From Kondoa malvinella (taxonomy: Eukaryota > Basidiomycota > Agaricostilbomycetes > Agaricostilbales > Kondoaceae), in the NCBI GenBank assembly GCA_039545315.1, contig BCIM01000005.1, positions 622,609 to 686,608 of the forward strand: 64,000 nt of DNA. The letters are read 5' to 3'. The position numbers were made by a program, and so were the translations under genes. A model generated the notes under the pieces. The model had not been told where the DNA came from. It ran no database searches and saw nothing but the letters and a program-made list of their open reading frames with translations. Below are positions 1-10,892 of the stretch, one piece after another. Within the stretch, counting starts at the first letter, position 1. The number at the start of each line of letters is the position of its first letter.

Positions 1-1274
1 TATGCTGTATGTCAGCTGAGCAGCCACCTCTGGTACAGTTCATTCCCAAGACATGCCAGCAAATGCAAGGCAAAGTAGGTAAAGGCGCAAAGGGAATCTC
101 CCTCATCAAGGTCAGCTACTCGTTCAAGGTTGCATAGTGAATGCTTAATCGTGCGGTGTTGCCGACAGGGTGTCGAAGTCAAGGACAGCCAGATCTCAAT
201 CTTTGCAGATGTGATAGAAGAACAGCTAGGTATTAGCTGCTCTGCACTATCAGGTGCAAATATCGCCGACGAAGGTACGATTCGAGAGTCGATGCATGAA
301 GTTCAGCTCACCTACCCTGGTTTGGTGCAGTCGCCGATGAGAGCTTCAGCGAGACTACGATAGGGTACAGGAAGAAGGAAGATGGCGAAATGTGCGTCTG
401 GATGACATCTCTGGCTCATATAGCTTAGCGTCTCATCAATAAACGCACAGGTGGAAGAAGCTCTTCCATACCCAGAATTTCCGCGTTAGCCTGATCGACG
501 ATGTGGATGGAGTATCACTCTGTGGAGCGCTCAAGAAGTAGGTCATCTGTTCTATTGTCCTCATCGGTGTCTCACCCAGTATTTCACTACAGCATCGTGG
601 CTATCGCTGTCGGTTTCAGTGACGGTCTAGGGTTTGTCGTGGAATGCTTTGCTGCTATCTATTAGCTGAGCTGTCTTCCCGATGAACAGATTGGGCAGCA
701 ATGCCAAAGCAGCCATCATGCGAATTGGTTTAATGGAAATGAAGTCCTTCAGTCAAGAATTCTTTGAGAACGTCAAGGATGCGACCTTTGTTTCCGAGAG
801 CGCTGGAGTAGCGGATTTGATTACTTCATGTCAGTTTCTCTCCATTGATTTTGCGTGTGCGAATTCGATGGCAAGCTCCTGACAGGCATAAGCGGACGGA
901 ACAGGAAGGTAGCTGATGCGTTTGCGAAGACTGGGAAGGTGAGTTGGCTGGAGGGTATGACTGCTTATGTCTAAGAGCCCTTTGCGACTCACAGCCCTTC
1001 AAAGATTTGGAGCAAGAACTGCTCAATGGCCAAAAGTTGCAAGGCACCGAAGTAGGCAACCTGAATCTATGATGAACAGCAGCTCACATATCATGACAGA
1101 CCGCAAAGGAGGTGCACAAGTTCCTAGAAGCGCGCAACAGAGTAGATGGCTACCCGCTCTTCCGCGCTGTTTACCAGATTGTGTTTGATGGCAAACGTAC
1201 GTCTCTCTTTCGTTGGATAGTGACTGGTCTGATGGTGTGTTGTAGCTGTGAAGAACCTCACGGAGATGATTTGA
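1..1274 (+). CDS. GPD1: Glycerol-3-phosphate dehydrogenase (NAD+), C-terminal part
   Basis: Makes glycerol-3-phosphate from dihydroxyacetone phosphate with NADH, for glycerol (osmolyte) and lipid synthesis in the cytosol. The gene enters from the left edge. Pieces read in order match the family: [23 protein letters not shown], a [14 protein letters not shown] strand made by splicing, [72 protein letters not shown], then [18 protein letters not shown] and VKNLTEMI at the end. At least seven introns of 45-60 bp separate them, for example 1197-1245 before the last exon. The stop is TGA at 1272-1274. The N-terminal Rossmann part lies outside the window. Confidence 0.93.
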
Positions 1275-1473
1275 GCGATTCGGGTAGTGAAGAGGAATTT
1301 CAGATTGGTTCAGGTTGAGCACACACGCAATGATAGACTTGTAAAATACAACAAAGCTGCACTAGCTAGCGTTCGTGCTTTCCATGGCTCTCCGGATGAG
1401 CAACCCATTCAATCACCTTCGCGTGCTTGCCTTGAACCGTCACCTTGATTTATACCCTAGCTAGACGCAAGCC

Positions 1474-4400
1474 ATGGTGTATATCGGCGTGTCAGACAGC
1501 GACTCTGACTCGGACGTCACGTCTGTCGCATCCTCGCATCAAGCCAAAAATCGAAAAGGCAAACAACGCCAAAGTTCCGCTTCAGGTGCTACTTCTTCAC
1601 GGCGTTCCAGTGGCTCTGGCGAGTCCAGCAACAGCGGGTCTGACACTGAGGACGACGAAGAGGAAGATGATGAGGATGCACCTCCGCCTGTCTCGCGTTT
1701 AGACGATGAAGACATGTCTGAGGGCGAAGACTATAGCTACAAACCTGAACCTGTGTCTGTCAAAAAGTCCAAAAAGCCTAAAGAATCACCTGAATCCAGC
1801 GACAGCGGTCTAGAGATTGATGATGAACTCTCGCGAACGCATTCTGGGTCTCACTCTGGTTCGGACGACATAGAGATAGACGACACCTTTGAAGAAGCTA
1901 AAGCGCGCAAAGATCTCAGACCACAGCCGAACAATCTAGACAGACTCTTGTCGCAAAATGCAGATCCAGCAAGGACTAAAGTCATGCAAGCCAGTTTATT
2001 TGCTTCGAAACGTGCTCCTCTAGCAGCCAAGAATCCTTTGGCAGGACCTGTGATGCCTAAACCTGCCTTCTCATTTGGAGATGCTCCCCAAGTACAACAA
2101 CCAAAAGACGATAGACCGCCCGCACAACAGGCCAAACCACTGCAGCAGCCCAAGCAGAGGACACCTCGCCCACATGTACTTGTTCCATCAGATCAGTCGG
2201 TCATGAAGGATAAGGAAGGGTTATTGGGCGATGCGGGCTTGATGATGGGGAGATCGTTTCGAGCTGGTTGGGGTCCGGATGGCAGATTGATTACTCTGAA
2301 TGGCTTAGGCAAAGTTGTAGAGACTTCGTACGTTAGCTTGGAGCAGGCTTCAGTGGTATCTGATTTCCGCCTGTAGAATACCTAAAATCCGCGAGAATCC
2401 TTCAAGGCTTTCCTCAGACAAGATCAAGGCTGTCTCGCCGAGCGAAGTAAGTCTTGCCTCAATGGATTGTCCGTTTTTTTGACAGTATGTGTCCACAGTC
2501 ATCCGCTGGCCAAGCGGCAGAAAACATTCTATCAATACAGCGCGAGCACACCGACGTATTCCTGGACAACAACGTCCCAGTAGCGTCCACACATCCAGAT
2601 CTGCGCTTTCACCACTTTCAAGAGTCATCAACGGAAACGCACGAAAAGAATCTCTTCAGGCTGGGTCATGCGCTTTTCGACGAGCTGGAAGATCTTCGAC
2701 TACCCGCTGACGCCTCACTAGCGCAACAAAACCACATTACCTCCCTCAGTCGACGAAGAGCGCTCTCAGACTGGCTGGAAGACGCTGTCTCCTCTTCCAT
2801 AGAACGTGATCTCAGCAACAATACCTCTCAATCCGTCCCGCATACTATCTTTACCTACCTTACCGGGCATCAAATCGAAAGGGCATGCCATACAGCGATA
2901 GAGAACAATGACCTTCATCTCGCGACTCTTCTAGCTCAAGCTGGAGGCGACGATGAATTCCGCTCCGACCTTTTCCTCCAGCTTGCGAAATGGCGCGAAT
3001 ACCGAGTAGACGCGCATATCGATCCTGGATACCGCAAGATTTATGAATTGCTTTCTGGCAACATCTCAACTTCCGAAGGCTACAAACCGAATGATCCTGT
3101 GGATGGTTGTCCTTCCATCTCGATACCAAAAGAATTGGATTGGAAGAGGGTGCTAGGATTGCATCTCTGGTACGGGGCTTTCGATGCGTCCATGGAGTAT
3201 GCTGTGAAGCGGTATGAAGAGTCTTGGTCTGATGAAGCTGCGAAACCAATCACTTGGTATGAAGAAGCGAAAGAAGCGATCAAGTGGAACAGCAACCTCA
3301 AGAATCCAGTCTGGGATGCGCAATTTGAGCTGTTGAAACTCGCTACTGGTCAAGCGGATGGTTTAGAGCAAGCTTTACTACCGAGGGGATTCTCGGCATC
3401 TCCACTAGACGTAAGGCTAGCTTGGCATTGCTACGTCTTGTTGGCGAGGAGTTTGAGGCTAGCGGACTTTGCGGATCGATTGGATGCGAGGGATGTGGTG
3501 CCTGATGGGGAAGATCCAGCTTACCCTGATTGGTCAACCAGTGCGCTAGCGGATGGCTTGACGGAAAGTTATGCTGCTCAGCTGGAATTAATTGGTGAAT
3601 GGGAGTGGGCTGTATTCGTGTTGCTGCATCTGTCACATGCGGAAAGGTATGTCTTCGAGCCGTAGTCCACATATCATTCTCATGGCGGTGCAGTCGATCG
3701 AAAGGCATCAAGGATCTGCTTCTGCGGAATGTTGCGCACTTTGACGACCGTTCCGAAGCCCATTTGCAAGACAGTCTCTGCATACCAGCCGCCTGGTTAG
3801 CAGAAGCGAAAGCTCTACAGTGCAAATCGCAGGGTCGGGTATGGGAAGAAATGAAGTTCTACCTCTCGGCAGACATGTTTTCCGAAGCGCATCGTCTGCT
3901 CGTGTATGACCTGGCGCCAGAATCTGTCCTGCGTGGAGACGTCAAGCTGCTGGTCAGGCTGTTTGATGAGTTAGAAGATGTACAAGATCAAGTCGCGGAT
4001 TGGCAAAGTGGAGGACAGGTGCGGGCTCATTGACGTTTAGATGTTCGCGGTCTGACATCCGTGTCATGCACAGATCTACCTGGACTACGCAGCATGCATA
4101 ACAACTCTACCAGATCTACTGCGAAACCCATCAAAATCAAATCAGCTCGATACTTTGATCAACCAGACAATACCGAATCTACTCAGCGTCTTGCCTACCT
4201 TTCTGCTTGGCAAGTCTGCTGCAGCCGATCAGCGAGATCTCAAGAGGTCGGCGACAGTCAGCGAAATGCTTTCTCGGGTCAGCCAGGTCGAAGCTGCTGT
4301 CACAAAGGTATGCTATCTACTCTGTTGGTCATACGTGACTTGTCTGAGATCCGACCGTGTACAGGTCCGAAACCAGAACATCGAAAGCAACACTTCAGTT

Positions 4401-4490
4401 GGAACATTACAAGAAAGCGACAGGATCGTCTGGCTGCAGAACATGTCGAGCAATATGTTTTCATCTAGTCTAGATACGTTGGGTGTATGA
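1474..4490 (+). CDS. NUP145C: Nup96/Nup145C-type nucleoporin
   Basis: Scaffold nucleoporin of the Y-complex of the nuclear pore. Six exons (1474-2327, 2377-2446, 2499-3646, 3694-4018, 4074-4307, 4365-4490) join in frame to 918 residues. Residues 1-130 are Ser/Asp/Glu-rich and acidic. Near 265-275 is the family motif FRAGWGPDGRL. The Nup96 helical domain follows, including LDWKRVLGLHLWYGAF and WEWAVFVLLHLSHAE. The ATG sits in GCCATGG and an in-frame TAG lies 12 bases upstream, so no Nup98 part or autoproteolytic HFS site is fused in front, unlike the Nup98-Nup96 precursor of many eukaryotes. It starts 200 bp after GPD1. The assignment is strong; the exact intron ends are inferred. Confidence 0.9.
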
Positions 4491-4571
4491 AATGTAACAT
4501 AGAAAAGTGATGCGAGAGTTCGTGCTTTTGCTCGAACTTTATTCTCATCCGTCATGCGCTACTTTGCAGAT

Positions 4572-5490
4572 CTACAAGCGGGCCTTGACTTCCTCGTGGT
4601 ACTTCTTTAGCTCATCTGTACACAACATAAGCACGTGCACATATAGAGGCAAGGTATAGACTGACCCATGTCAGCAGGCTTGGTGGGCCAGCCGATGACG
4701 AGACCTTCTTTTTCTGAGTCGGATGGTTTTGGGATCACTTATCACTGGATTAGCTGAGATTCGACGGCGAACACATGCAGAATACCGTGGAAGTGAACGT
4801 GACTGTAGGCGATCAACCAGATCGATCAGCTATCGCCAAAAGACCAGGTTGCTACACGTACTCGACGACTTGACTATGAACGGAAAATTAGTCAGATCAA
4901 GCTGTAGGTAGTAGCTAACGGAACATACTGAGCGATTTTGCCATTGTTTTGCAACAAGTTGTAATCGACCAAACCTTGCGCAACAGCAACCTTTTTCGCT
5001 ACCGGTAAGATATCGGTCATTGCATCATCTGGAAGGTCGTGTAATTTCGCGCCATGGTCTAAGCGATTGGTCAGTATATGCCATAGCTCGGAGAGAAAGA
5101 GCGCACGCTTGGGAATGACCAGAGCGTGACCTTTTGAAAGCGGGCCTATGTCTAGGAAGGAGAAGCTGTGTAGGATGAGCCCAAGGTACGTATAACAGAG
5201 CAGTGCTTTGAAGAAGGAGGGGGACTTGTTTGACAGCGCTGATGCCAAGTAGCGCCAATGCATCACGTCGAAAGTCCCCACCAGAAGGACAGCTCGCGCT
5301 TCCGAGAGATAATAGCGAGTCCGTATAGATAGCAGAGCAAGGAAGTAAGTTACCTCTTGTCCGTTTCGACAAGTTTGAAGCTCGGAATCTTCCCTCTGCT
5401 CCTCTGTCAGCTCCTGCTATTAGCCTGTTTTACTACTTACGCGATAATCTTGCAAAAGATGCAGTTATCATCTGTAGCGTAGTTGGACAT
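4572..5490 (-). CDS. HNT1: HIT-family purine nucleoside phosphoramidase (Hnt1-like)
   Basis: Small histidine-triad hydrolase of adenosine phosphoramidates. The start (5488-5490) gives MSNYATDDNCIFCKIIAGK, with the zinc-type CxxC typical of the N-terminus, then IPSFKLVETDKSFSFLDI and GPLSKGHALVIPK. The triad HVHFHV is rebuilt across an intron near 4747-4790 and leads into IPKPSDSEKEGLVIGWP. The last exon reads DELKKYHEEVKARL with the stop at 4572-4574. Five or so short introns split a protein of about 140 residues. It converges on the Nup96 gene, with only 81 bp between the two stop codons. Confidence 0.9.
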
Positions 5491-5743
5491 GGCGCGAGTC
5501 ACTATCGAGCCCCGGATTAGCCGCTGTTCATGCGATATCCCAACGAGCGCACAATGTTGTAGTTTTCCAGAGGCTGTTGGAGCGCGTCTAAGTGCAAACA
5601 GAGCCAGTCTTGGGATGTGACAGAGGTGGCCGTGCTGAAAGTGCCAAAAGCGTCATTTTGCCAATTCCATCTTGACCTCTTTGCGCGACTCGGCAATTGC
5701 CAGAAGGAGGCATCCAACGCTTCTGACCAGCTTTCGATAAGCT

Positions 5744-6882
5744 ATGGCTATCTCTGCAACAATGACCATGACCTACACGATGCGGCAACGCCCAGAGATC
5801 ACCAGCACAGGCTCGTTAGGCGTCCTGCGATTAGAACCTTCGCCCTATTACAGAGAAGCTTTGCCTGTCAAGCACAAGTCAGAAACGGACTTTTTGCGCT
5901 GGCAGAAATCCAAACGGATGAAGATGTCGCATAAACCGACTACGACATTCGAAGATCTGCCTTGCGAGATCGTCTCCCTCATTTTGGGTTATCTGCCTCC
6001 GTTCGAAGTCTGGAGACTGAGATCTGTATCGAAAGGTGTAAGCTATACCTCTGGATTGACTATCGTAACTGTTCTGAACGACCGCGGCAGTTCTCAAATC
6101 TATGCCTTGGCCATCCGACATCTTTCAAGAAGCTCGACCTCAGCGCTTGGCTGCTCAGTCATATCCTCTTTCAATCCGATCTGTACTCTATCTTTCCTAA
6201 ACTACCAACGTCCATACTAGGCTATCTTCTACCAGCATGTCAAGACCTCAAACTATCGCACGTGTTATTGGATGGGAAACATCTAGAAGACTTCTTCTCC
6301 AATACGGCCTTCAATGGATTAAAGACGCTGGATCTATCATTCTGCTTGACGTTGACGGAGGACATGCTGTGTCGGCTAGCTGGTCAGGGAGCGAAATTGG
6401 AGAGATTGATATTGAAAGGTTGCAGTCGGATACATGATGGAAAGGCTTTGGCGGACGCTACACCTCATCTCAAATACTTGGATCTGTCTTGGTCTGGTAT
6501 CAGGAGTCTACCTTCAAGCAAGAAATGGCCGAATCTGCAATTCTTGAACCTCTCAGCTTGCGATCACCTATTTCGCGATTCGCTTCAGATCTTCCTAGCG
6601 ACATCTCTTCCAATCAAACTCACCGAATTGAATTTATCAAGTATAGCGCCTCACATCTTATCCCTCGAAACGCTCTATCACCTTCGACCACCTTACACAC
6701 TAGACTCGGTAGATCTAAGCCGACTCGATCAATTAACCAAACAAGACGTCCGACTACTCACTGAATGCTGGTCCCGATCTACAAGAGTAGAAATCAAGCA
6801 TACCGCGCTGCTAGAATCAGATGATCGGGAAGGATGGCGAGCCTTTATTTCCCTTTTGGCCCATGCAGAAGTTGTACAATAA
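5744..6882 (+). CDS. F-box and leucine-rich-repeat protein
   Basis: Probable substrate adaptor of an SCF ubiquitin ligase. Two exons (5744-6037 and 6091-6882) give 361 residues. An F-box starts near residue 70 with FEDLPCEIVSLILGYLPP and the helix FEVWRLRSVSKG. It is followed by leucine-rich repeats with the LDLS..L..L pattern (LKTLDLSFCLTLTEDMLCRL, LERLILKGCSRI, LKYLDLSWSG, LQFLNLSACDHL, LTELNLSS). The ATG at 5744 is the first in this frame that keeps the F-box whole. The substrate cannot be read from the sequence. It is transcribed divergently from the HIT gene. Confidence 0.8.
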
Positions 6883-7059
6883 CAGTGTATACGTGTGTGA
6901 TGGTGCATTTTCTAGTATGATTTTGATTGTCCATGTGAAAGTACGTTTTGTTCTATAAAATGATTGTGAAGGATATCCCATATACACCATGTCGTCCCAT
7001 GTACAAAACCGTTGAAACCCTTGAAAGAAACACCATAAGAGAGGGAAAAGCATAAAGGG

Positions 7060-7832
7060 TCATGAAGCGCCTCTTGAAGATGGTCGACTGGAAGTAGAAA
7101 TCCTTTTCAAACCGCACAACATTTCCTCCGCTCCAACATCCAACGTATTGGCTCTCCTTTTTCTAGCAGACCTCGCTTCAAAACGCATCTCCACCTTTTC
7201 TGGATTAAGCTTTCCCGAACCTAATGACCCTTTGACAGAAGCTGATCGTGCCAAAGAAGGCATGGAAACTGTTCTTGGTTGAATAAAGGATTTCGCAGGA
7301 ACGAGAGGGCCGAATAAAGCTTGGATGGGATCATTGGCTCGAGTTTGTAATAGAGAGGAGAAAGCTTTCGGTTTCGGTTTGCGTTTTATCAGATTTGGGG
7401 TCGAGTTGAAAGTACGAGGTGGTGGTCGAGGGGAAGGAGGGTTTTGGATTGTTGTACGTTTGTCATTGAGTCGGACTGGGGAGGAAGGCGGAGTCGAAAG
7501 TGAAAAGAAAGAGTCGAGGGATGAAGAGGGTTCGTTGATAGACGGTGATGCGTGCGGAGTCAAGGCGGGTGAAGCGATAGGCGAACAAGGTTCGGAATCG
7601 AGCCATCGTTGAAGTCCAGAAGCTTGGCTGTCTCTTCTCGGAAGTCGATGGGAGAGCAAGCGGGACAGCAAGCCTGCATCCTGCGCAAAGCATCATAGTC
7701 AGACCTCGTGTTTTCGTCGATCGGGGAATAGCAAAGACATACTTTTGGAATCTCTTCAGCTTCAATAGGGACACAGTCTTCGAGCAATTCAGTGAACGAA
7801 GTGTACGATTCTGGCTTTGACGCCTTGGCCAT
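7060..7832 (-). CDS. Ser/Pro-rich basic protein of unknown function
   Basis: Two exons (7743-7832 and 7060-7680) join in phase 0 to a 236-residue protein that I do not recognise. The first exon encodes MAKASKPESYTSFTELLED and an acidic stretch. The second is rich in Ser, Pro and Arg, with many SP/TP sites (EPCSPIASPALTPHASP, STPPSSPVRL, NPPSPRPPP) and basic runs such as IKRKPKPKAF and SARKRRANTL, which resemble nuclear localisation signals. It is probably largely disordered and a possible proline-directed kinase substrate. A TTG-initiated extension upstream is more likely pyrimidine-rich leader. It converges on the F-box/LRR gene. Confidence 0.6.
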
Positions 7833-8419
7833 GTTGGGCAGCGTTTTTGGGAGCAGAGGGAGTGAAAAAGTCAGGGAGCAGGACAAGCAGAGAGGCAGAC
7901 GGTCCGTCCTTGCCAGGTCAGACGCTCGCGGATAGACGGAGAATCGTCTTCGAGTCTTTCAGTTAATACGTCAGACTGAGCGAGAATGTGCTGCTGGTGC
8001 AAAGTTGTTGCTGGAGAGGGAGGAGAGCTCGCGTTGATGCTCTTGTCTTCATCACCACACAGACCTTGGACAAGGCTGAAATTTGCAGTCGAGGTCTGAG
8101 ATCTGAAAACGGACAAGCGATTGTATTTGTCGGAGCGAGCGCCGGGTTGAAGCGCAATATAGGATAATACAAGGCCCAGCATCAGATATACAGACCAGAC
8201 GCGTAAACTATACAAGAACAAAGTTCAGAGCACTCCGGTCACGCATGAGGTTTGACCGGGCAAGGCTTTTCGGAGAGCTTCACAGTGAATATCCACATAG
8301 CTCGGCACGAGCATAGGCAAGCATAGGTGTCCAGTGAGGGAGCAGAAATTGATACTGCAGCGCAGAGATCAGTTTGACGAAAGAAATCTCGCTAGTATCT
8401 ACTCACCAAAGCCAGCAGC
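7833..8419. other. Intergenic, no confident gene
   Basis: Between the Ser/Pro-rich gene start and the Fmp52-like stop. The minus strand next to the start is rich in C and T, as expected of a fungal leader. A 116-codon minus frame (7871-8221) with a hydrophobic front overlaps it but lacks an ATG at its start. Its internal ATG would give a possible secreted or anchored peptide, which I cannot support. Confidence 0.5.
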
Positions 8420-9167
8420 CTACGACTTCCATTCCGTCTTTCCCAATCTAACGATGTCCGCCTGCTCCAATACAGTTACGCCTTTCTTTCCTTCCCCTGC
8501 CAATTTTTGCAACCCAGCAGACACGGCAGCTTTCGCTATCACATCTGCATCTTGCGCCCAGAAATCCTTGAGAAGCGGCGACACACTCCCCAATCCACTT
8601 GCTATCCGCCGGAAAATACCCTCAGCTGGCCTTGACTCTTGCCTGTCCCCTACGATCAATCCCGGTCGTAAAATGACCGTACTTTCAAACTCGAGCGCTT
8701 TAACAGCTTCTTCTAATTGTCCCTTCATTCTTGGATATGCAAACATTGATGATGCCGAAGCTGCACCAACGCTGACGAGGACAAAGACTTTTGCTCCGTT
8801 GGTCTTTGCTGTTTGAGCGACAGACAGGTTCAAGTCGTAATCTATCTCGCGCTGCTTTTCTATGCTGCCTGCAGATGCTTTTGTTGTGCCTAGTGAAGAG
8901 AAGAAGATGCTCGGGAAGGGAGAGATGTTTAGAGCTTTTGGCCATTTCGATGTATCTGCTTCGGATAAACAGGTCACTTTGGACGATTGAGAAGAAGGAG
9001 CTCGACGGGACAGAGAGGTGATTTGAGAGATTGCTGGATGAGAAGAGAGTGTTTCGAGAATGTGTGAACCCTGACATAGCGACAGCGTCAGGACCAGATC
9101 TGTGAACGAGGCAGCTGTATTGACTGACGACTAATCCCGTACTGCCAATCAAACCTGCGTGTGTCAT
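8420..9167 (-). CDS. FMP52: Fmp52/TIP30-like NAD(P)-binding protein
   Basis: Atypical short-chain dehydrogenase of the Fmp52 family, which in yeast sits at the outer mitochondrial membrane. Its substrate is unknown. Two exons (9129-9167 and 8420-9070) give 229 residues. The short first exon plus splice rebuilds the dinucleotide-binding motif LIGSTGLVGSHILETL. Further family marks are FSSLGTTKASAGS, the active-site-like YPRMKGQLEEAV (Y-x3-K), VILRPGLIVGDR and the C-terminal VTVLEQADIVRL. The length is as expected for Fmp52. The second-exon pieces align without gaps, so the call is good at family level. Confidence 0.87.
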
Positions 9168-9534
9168 CGTGAACTTGTAGATCGTTGATACAGGTCAACG
9201 GCCGATATTTCGAGCGAATTGGGTCGAGCAAGGTTTTCGTGCATCCAGCACATGCTTTCATCTTTAGCAAGCTCCTGATGCTGGCCGCTAGCTCAAAAGC
9301 GGTGCAATAAGCTGCGAGATCCAAACTGTGTTCATCCCCGCTGTGCTGTTCTCCTTCGAACCCGTCTTTGGCTGTGCAGACTTGCAACTTGCAAGGCCAT
9401 CGATGTTTGCTGCTGCTCGTCCTGCGTCCATCTTCCTCTGATCCTGTCGGCGATATCACTTGGATGTCTTTGCCCTTGCACGTTGTGGATGTCGATAGAG
9501 CTACCCAAAGAACGTTGGCTTGGCGGCCCTTGCA

Positions 9535-10848
9535 ATGTTCCTGCACGCTAGCCGCGACTCCTTCTGCTCTACACAGCGACTAGCCCTCCTGACTGTAGTC
9601 ATGCTATCTGTCGCATTCTCTGTCCTATACCTAGCCTTAACAGCTACTGCTTCCCCATTTCACAAGCTCAAGCGATGGGAATACGAGCAGTATTACGATG
9701 TACAAGGTCATCGAGGAGCTAGAGGACAGAGTGTCGAGTCTGTCATACCCGCATTCGCAATGGCCTTGATTGTACGTCTCGTGTTACTTGCTCAATTCAA
9801 GCTGAATCTATATTTAGGATGGCGCTACGACGCTTGAATTCGATAACGGGCTCACAAAGGACGGAGAAGTGATCGTATGGCACGATGTAGGCTTCTCACC
9901 CTCTGTCCTACCACCTTGCATTAACATGAAACAGGAAATCATCGATCCAACAAAGTGCCGGGATACTGCGCCTGCATATGAGGGCGACTCAATGTATCCT
10001 TACATCGGTCAATCAGTAGCCAACCTTACTTTGGCGCAAATCAAGACGCTCGACTGCGGCAGTGAGCGATTGGAAGGTTTCCCTTTACAGCTCGAATTCC
10101 CTGGTATCAAGCTGTCTACTCTGGGTGAATTATTCGTAAGCCTTCTATTGTCGGTATTATATGATACTGTCTCATCCTATTGCAGCAATTCGTTGAATGT
10201 ACCGGATCGCAAGTCCTCTTCAACATTGAGAGTAAGGTCAACCCCATTACGCCAGGAGCTACAAAGGCACCAGAGGATTTTGTGAAAGCGCAATTGAAGG
10301 TCTTCCGTGACTATGAGTGAGTTGCTAACGCGTGATACGTGATATAATCTGATTCGAGGCAGCTTGATCGATCGGATCACTTATCAGTCTTTCGATTGGC
10401 GTACTATCGTGCAAGCTAAAGTCGTCATGCCTGAGCTGCTGACCGCTGCTCTCGCCGAGTACGTCGCCTTCTCTTCTTCGTGCGAACCGGCTGACACTTC
10501 GTAGTGATACAACTGTCTTTGCACGAAAGGAAAACCTCACAGCAACCTCAGGCTACTCATCCTGGCTCGACTTGAACCTAGACGACTTCTCAGGCTCTAC
10601 AGTCGGCGCGAAACTAGCAGAAGCAGCCGCATCTATCGGAGCAGACATCCTCTCGCCCTCCGCTGTAGCTTACAATGGCAATGCAACTGCCCTTGATCCC
10701 GCTTTCGAAGGGTACACCAGTTTCGTTAATAAGACTATGGTTGATCGAGCGCACGAACTTGAGTTGTTGGTCAAGGTTAGCTTTTCGTCTAGTTTCTTTA
10801 GTGTGAAGCTGATTCGAATAGCCACAAGCTTTGACGATGCAGACCTGA
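9535..10848 (+). CDS. Membrane-anchored glycerophosphodiester phosphodiesterase
   Basis: Hydrolyses glycerophosphodiesters to glycerol-3-phosphate and an alcohol. The first ATG is at 9535. Residues about 18-40 form a hydrophobic signal anchor (ALLTVVMLSVAFSVLYLAL). The GDPD barrel follows: VQGHRGARGQSVESVIPAF (catalytic His-Arg), TTLEFDNGLTKDGEVIVWHD (metal Glu and catalytic His), IKLSTLGELFQFVE, FNIESKVNP, and YQSFDWRTIV. About six introns occur. The 3' end is unclear: after LLVKP, where the family continues into KPWTVN...DGIITDYP, the frame stops at 10846-10848 (spliced) or about 10892 (unspliced). The last barrel strands are not visible, so the gene may be truncated or a 3' exon is missed. 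Confidence 0.8.
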
Positions 10849-10892
10849 AAGGCGACCTTGCATACACTCGGTCCAGATCAGCGAAAGCCTAG

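Noticed and set aside
7871..8221. Possible small secreted protein on the minus strand
   Set aside because: It opens with TTG, overlaps the leader of the Ser/Pro-rich gene, and has no clear family match.
9355..9375. B-box-like ttcgaaccc suggesting a minus-strand tRNA
   Set aside because: No matching A box lies upstream on that strand; the match is too short.
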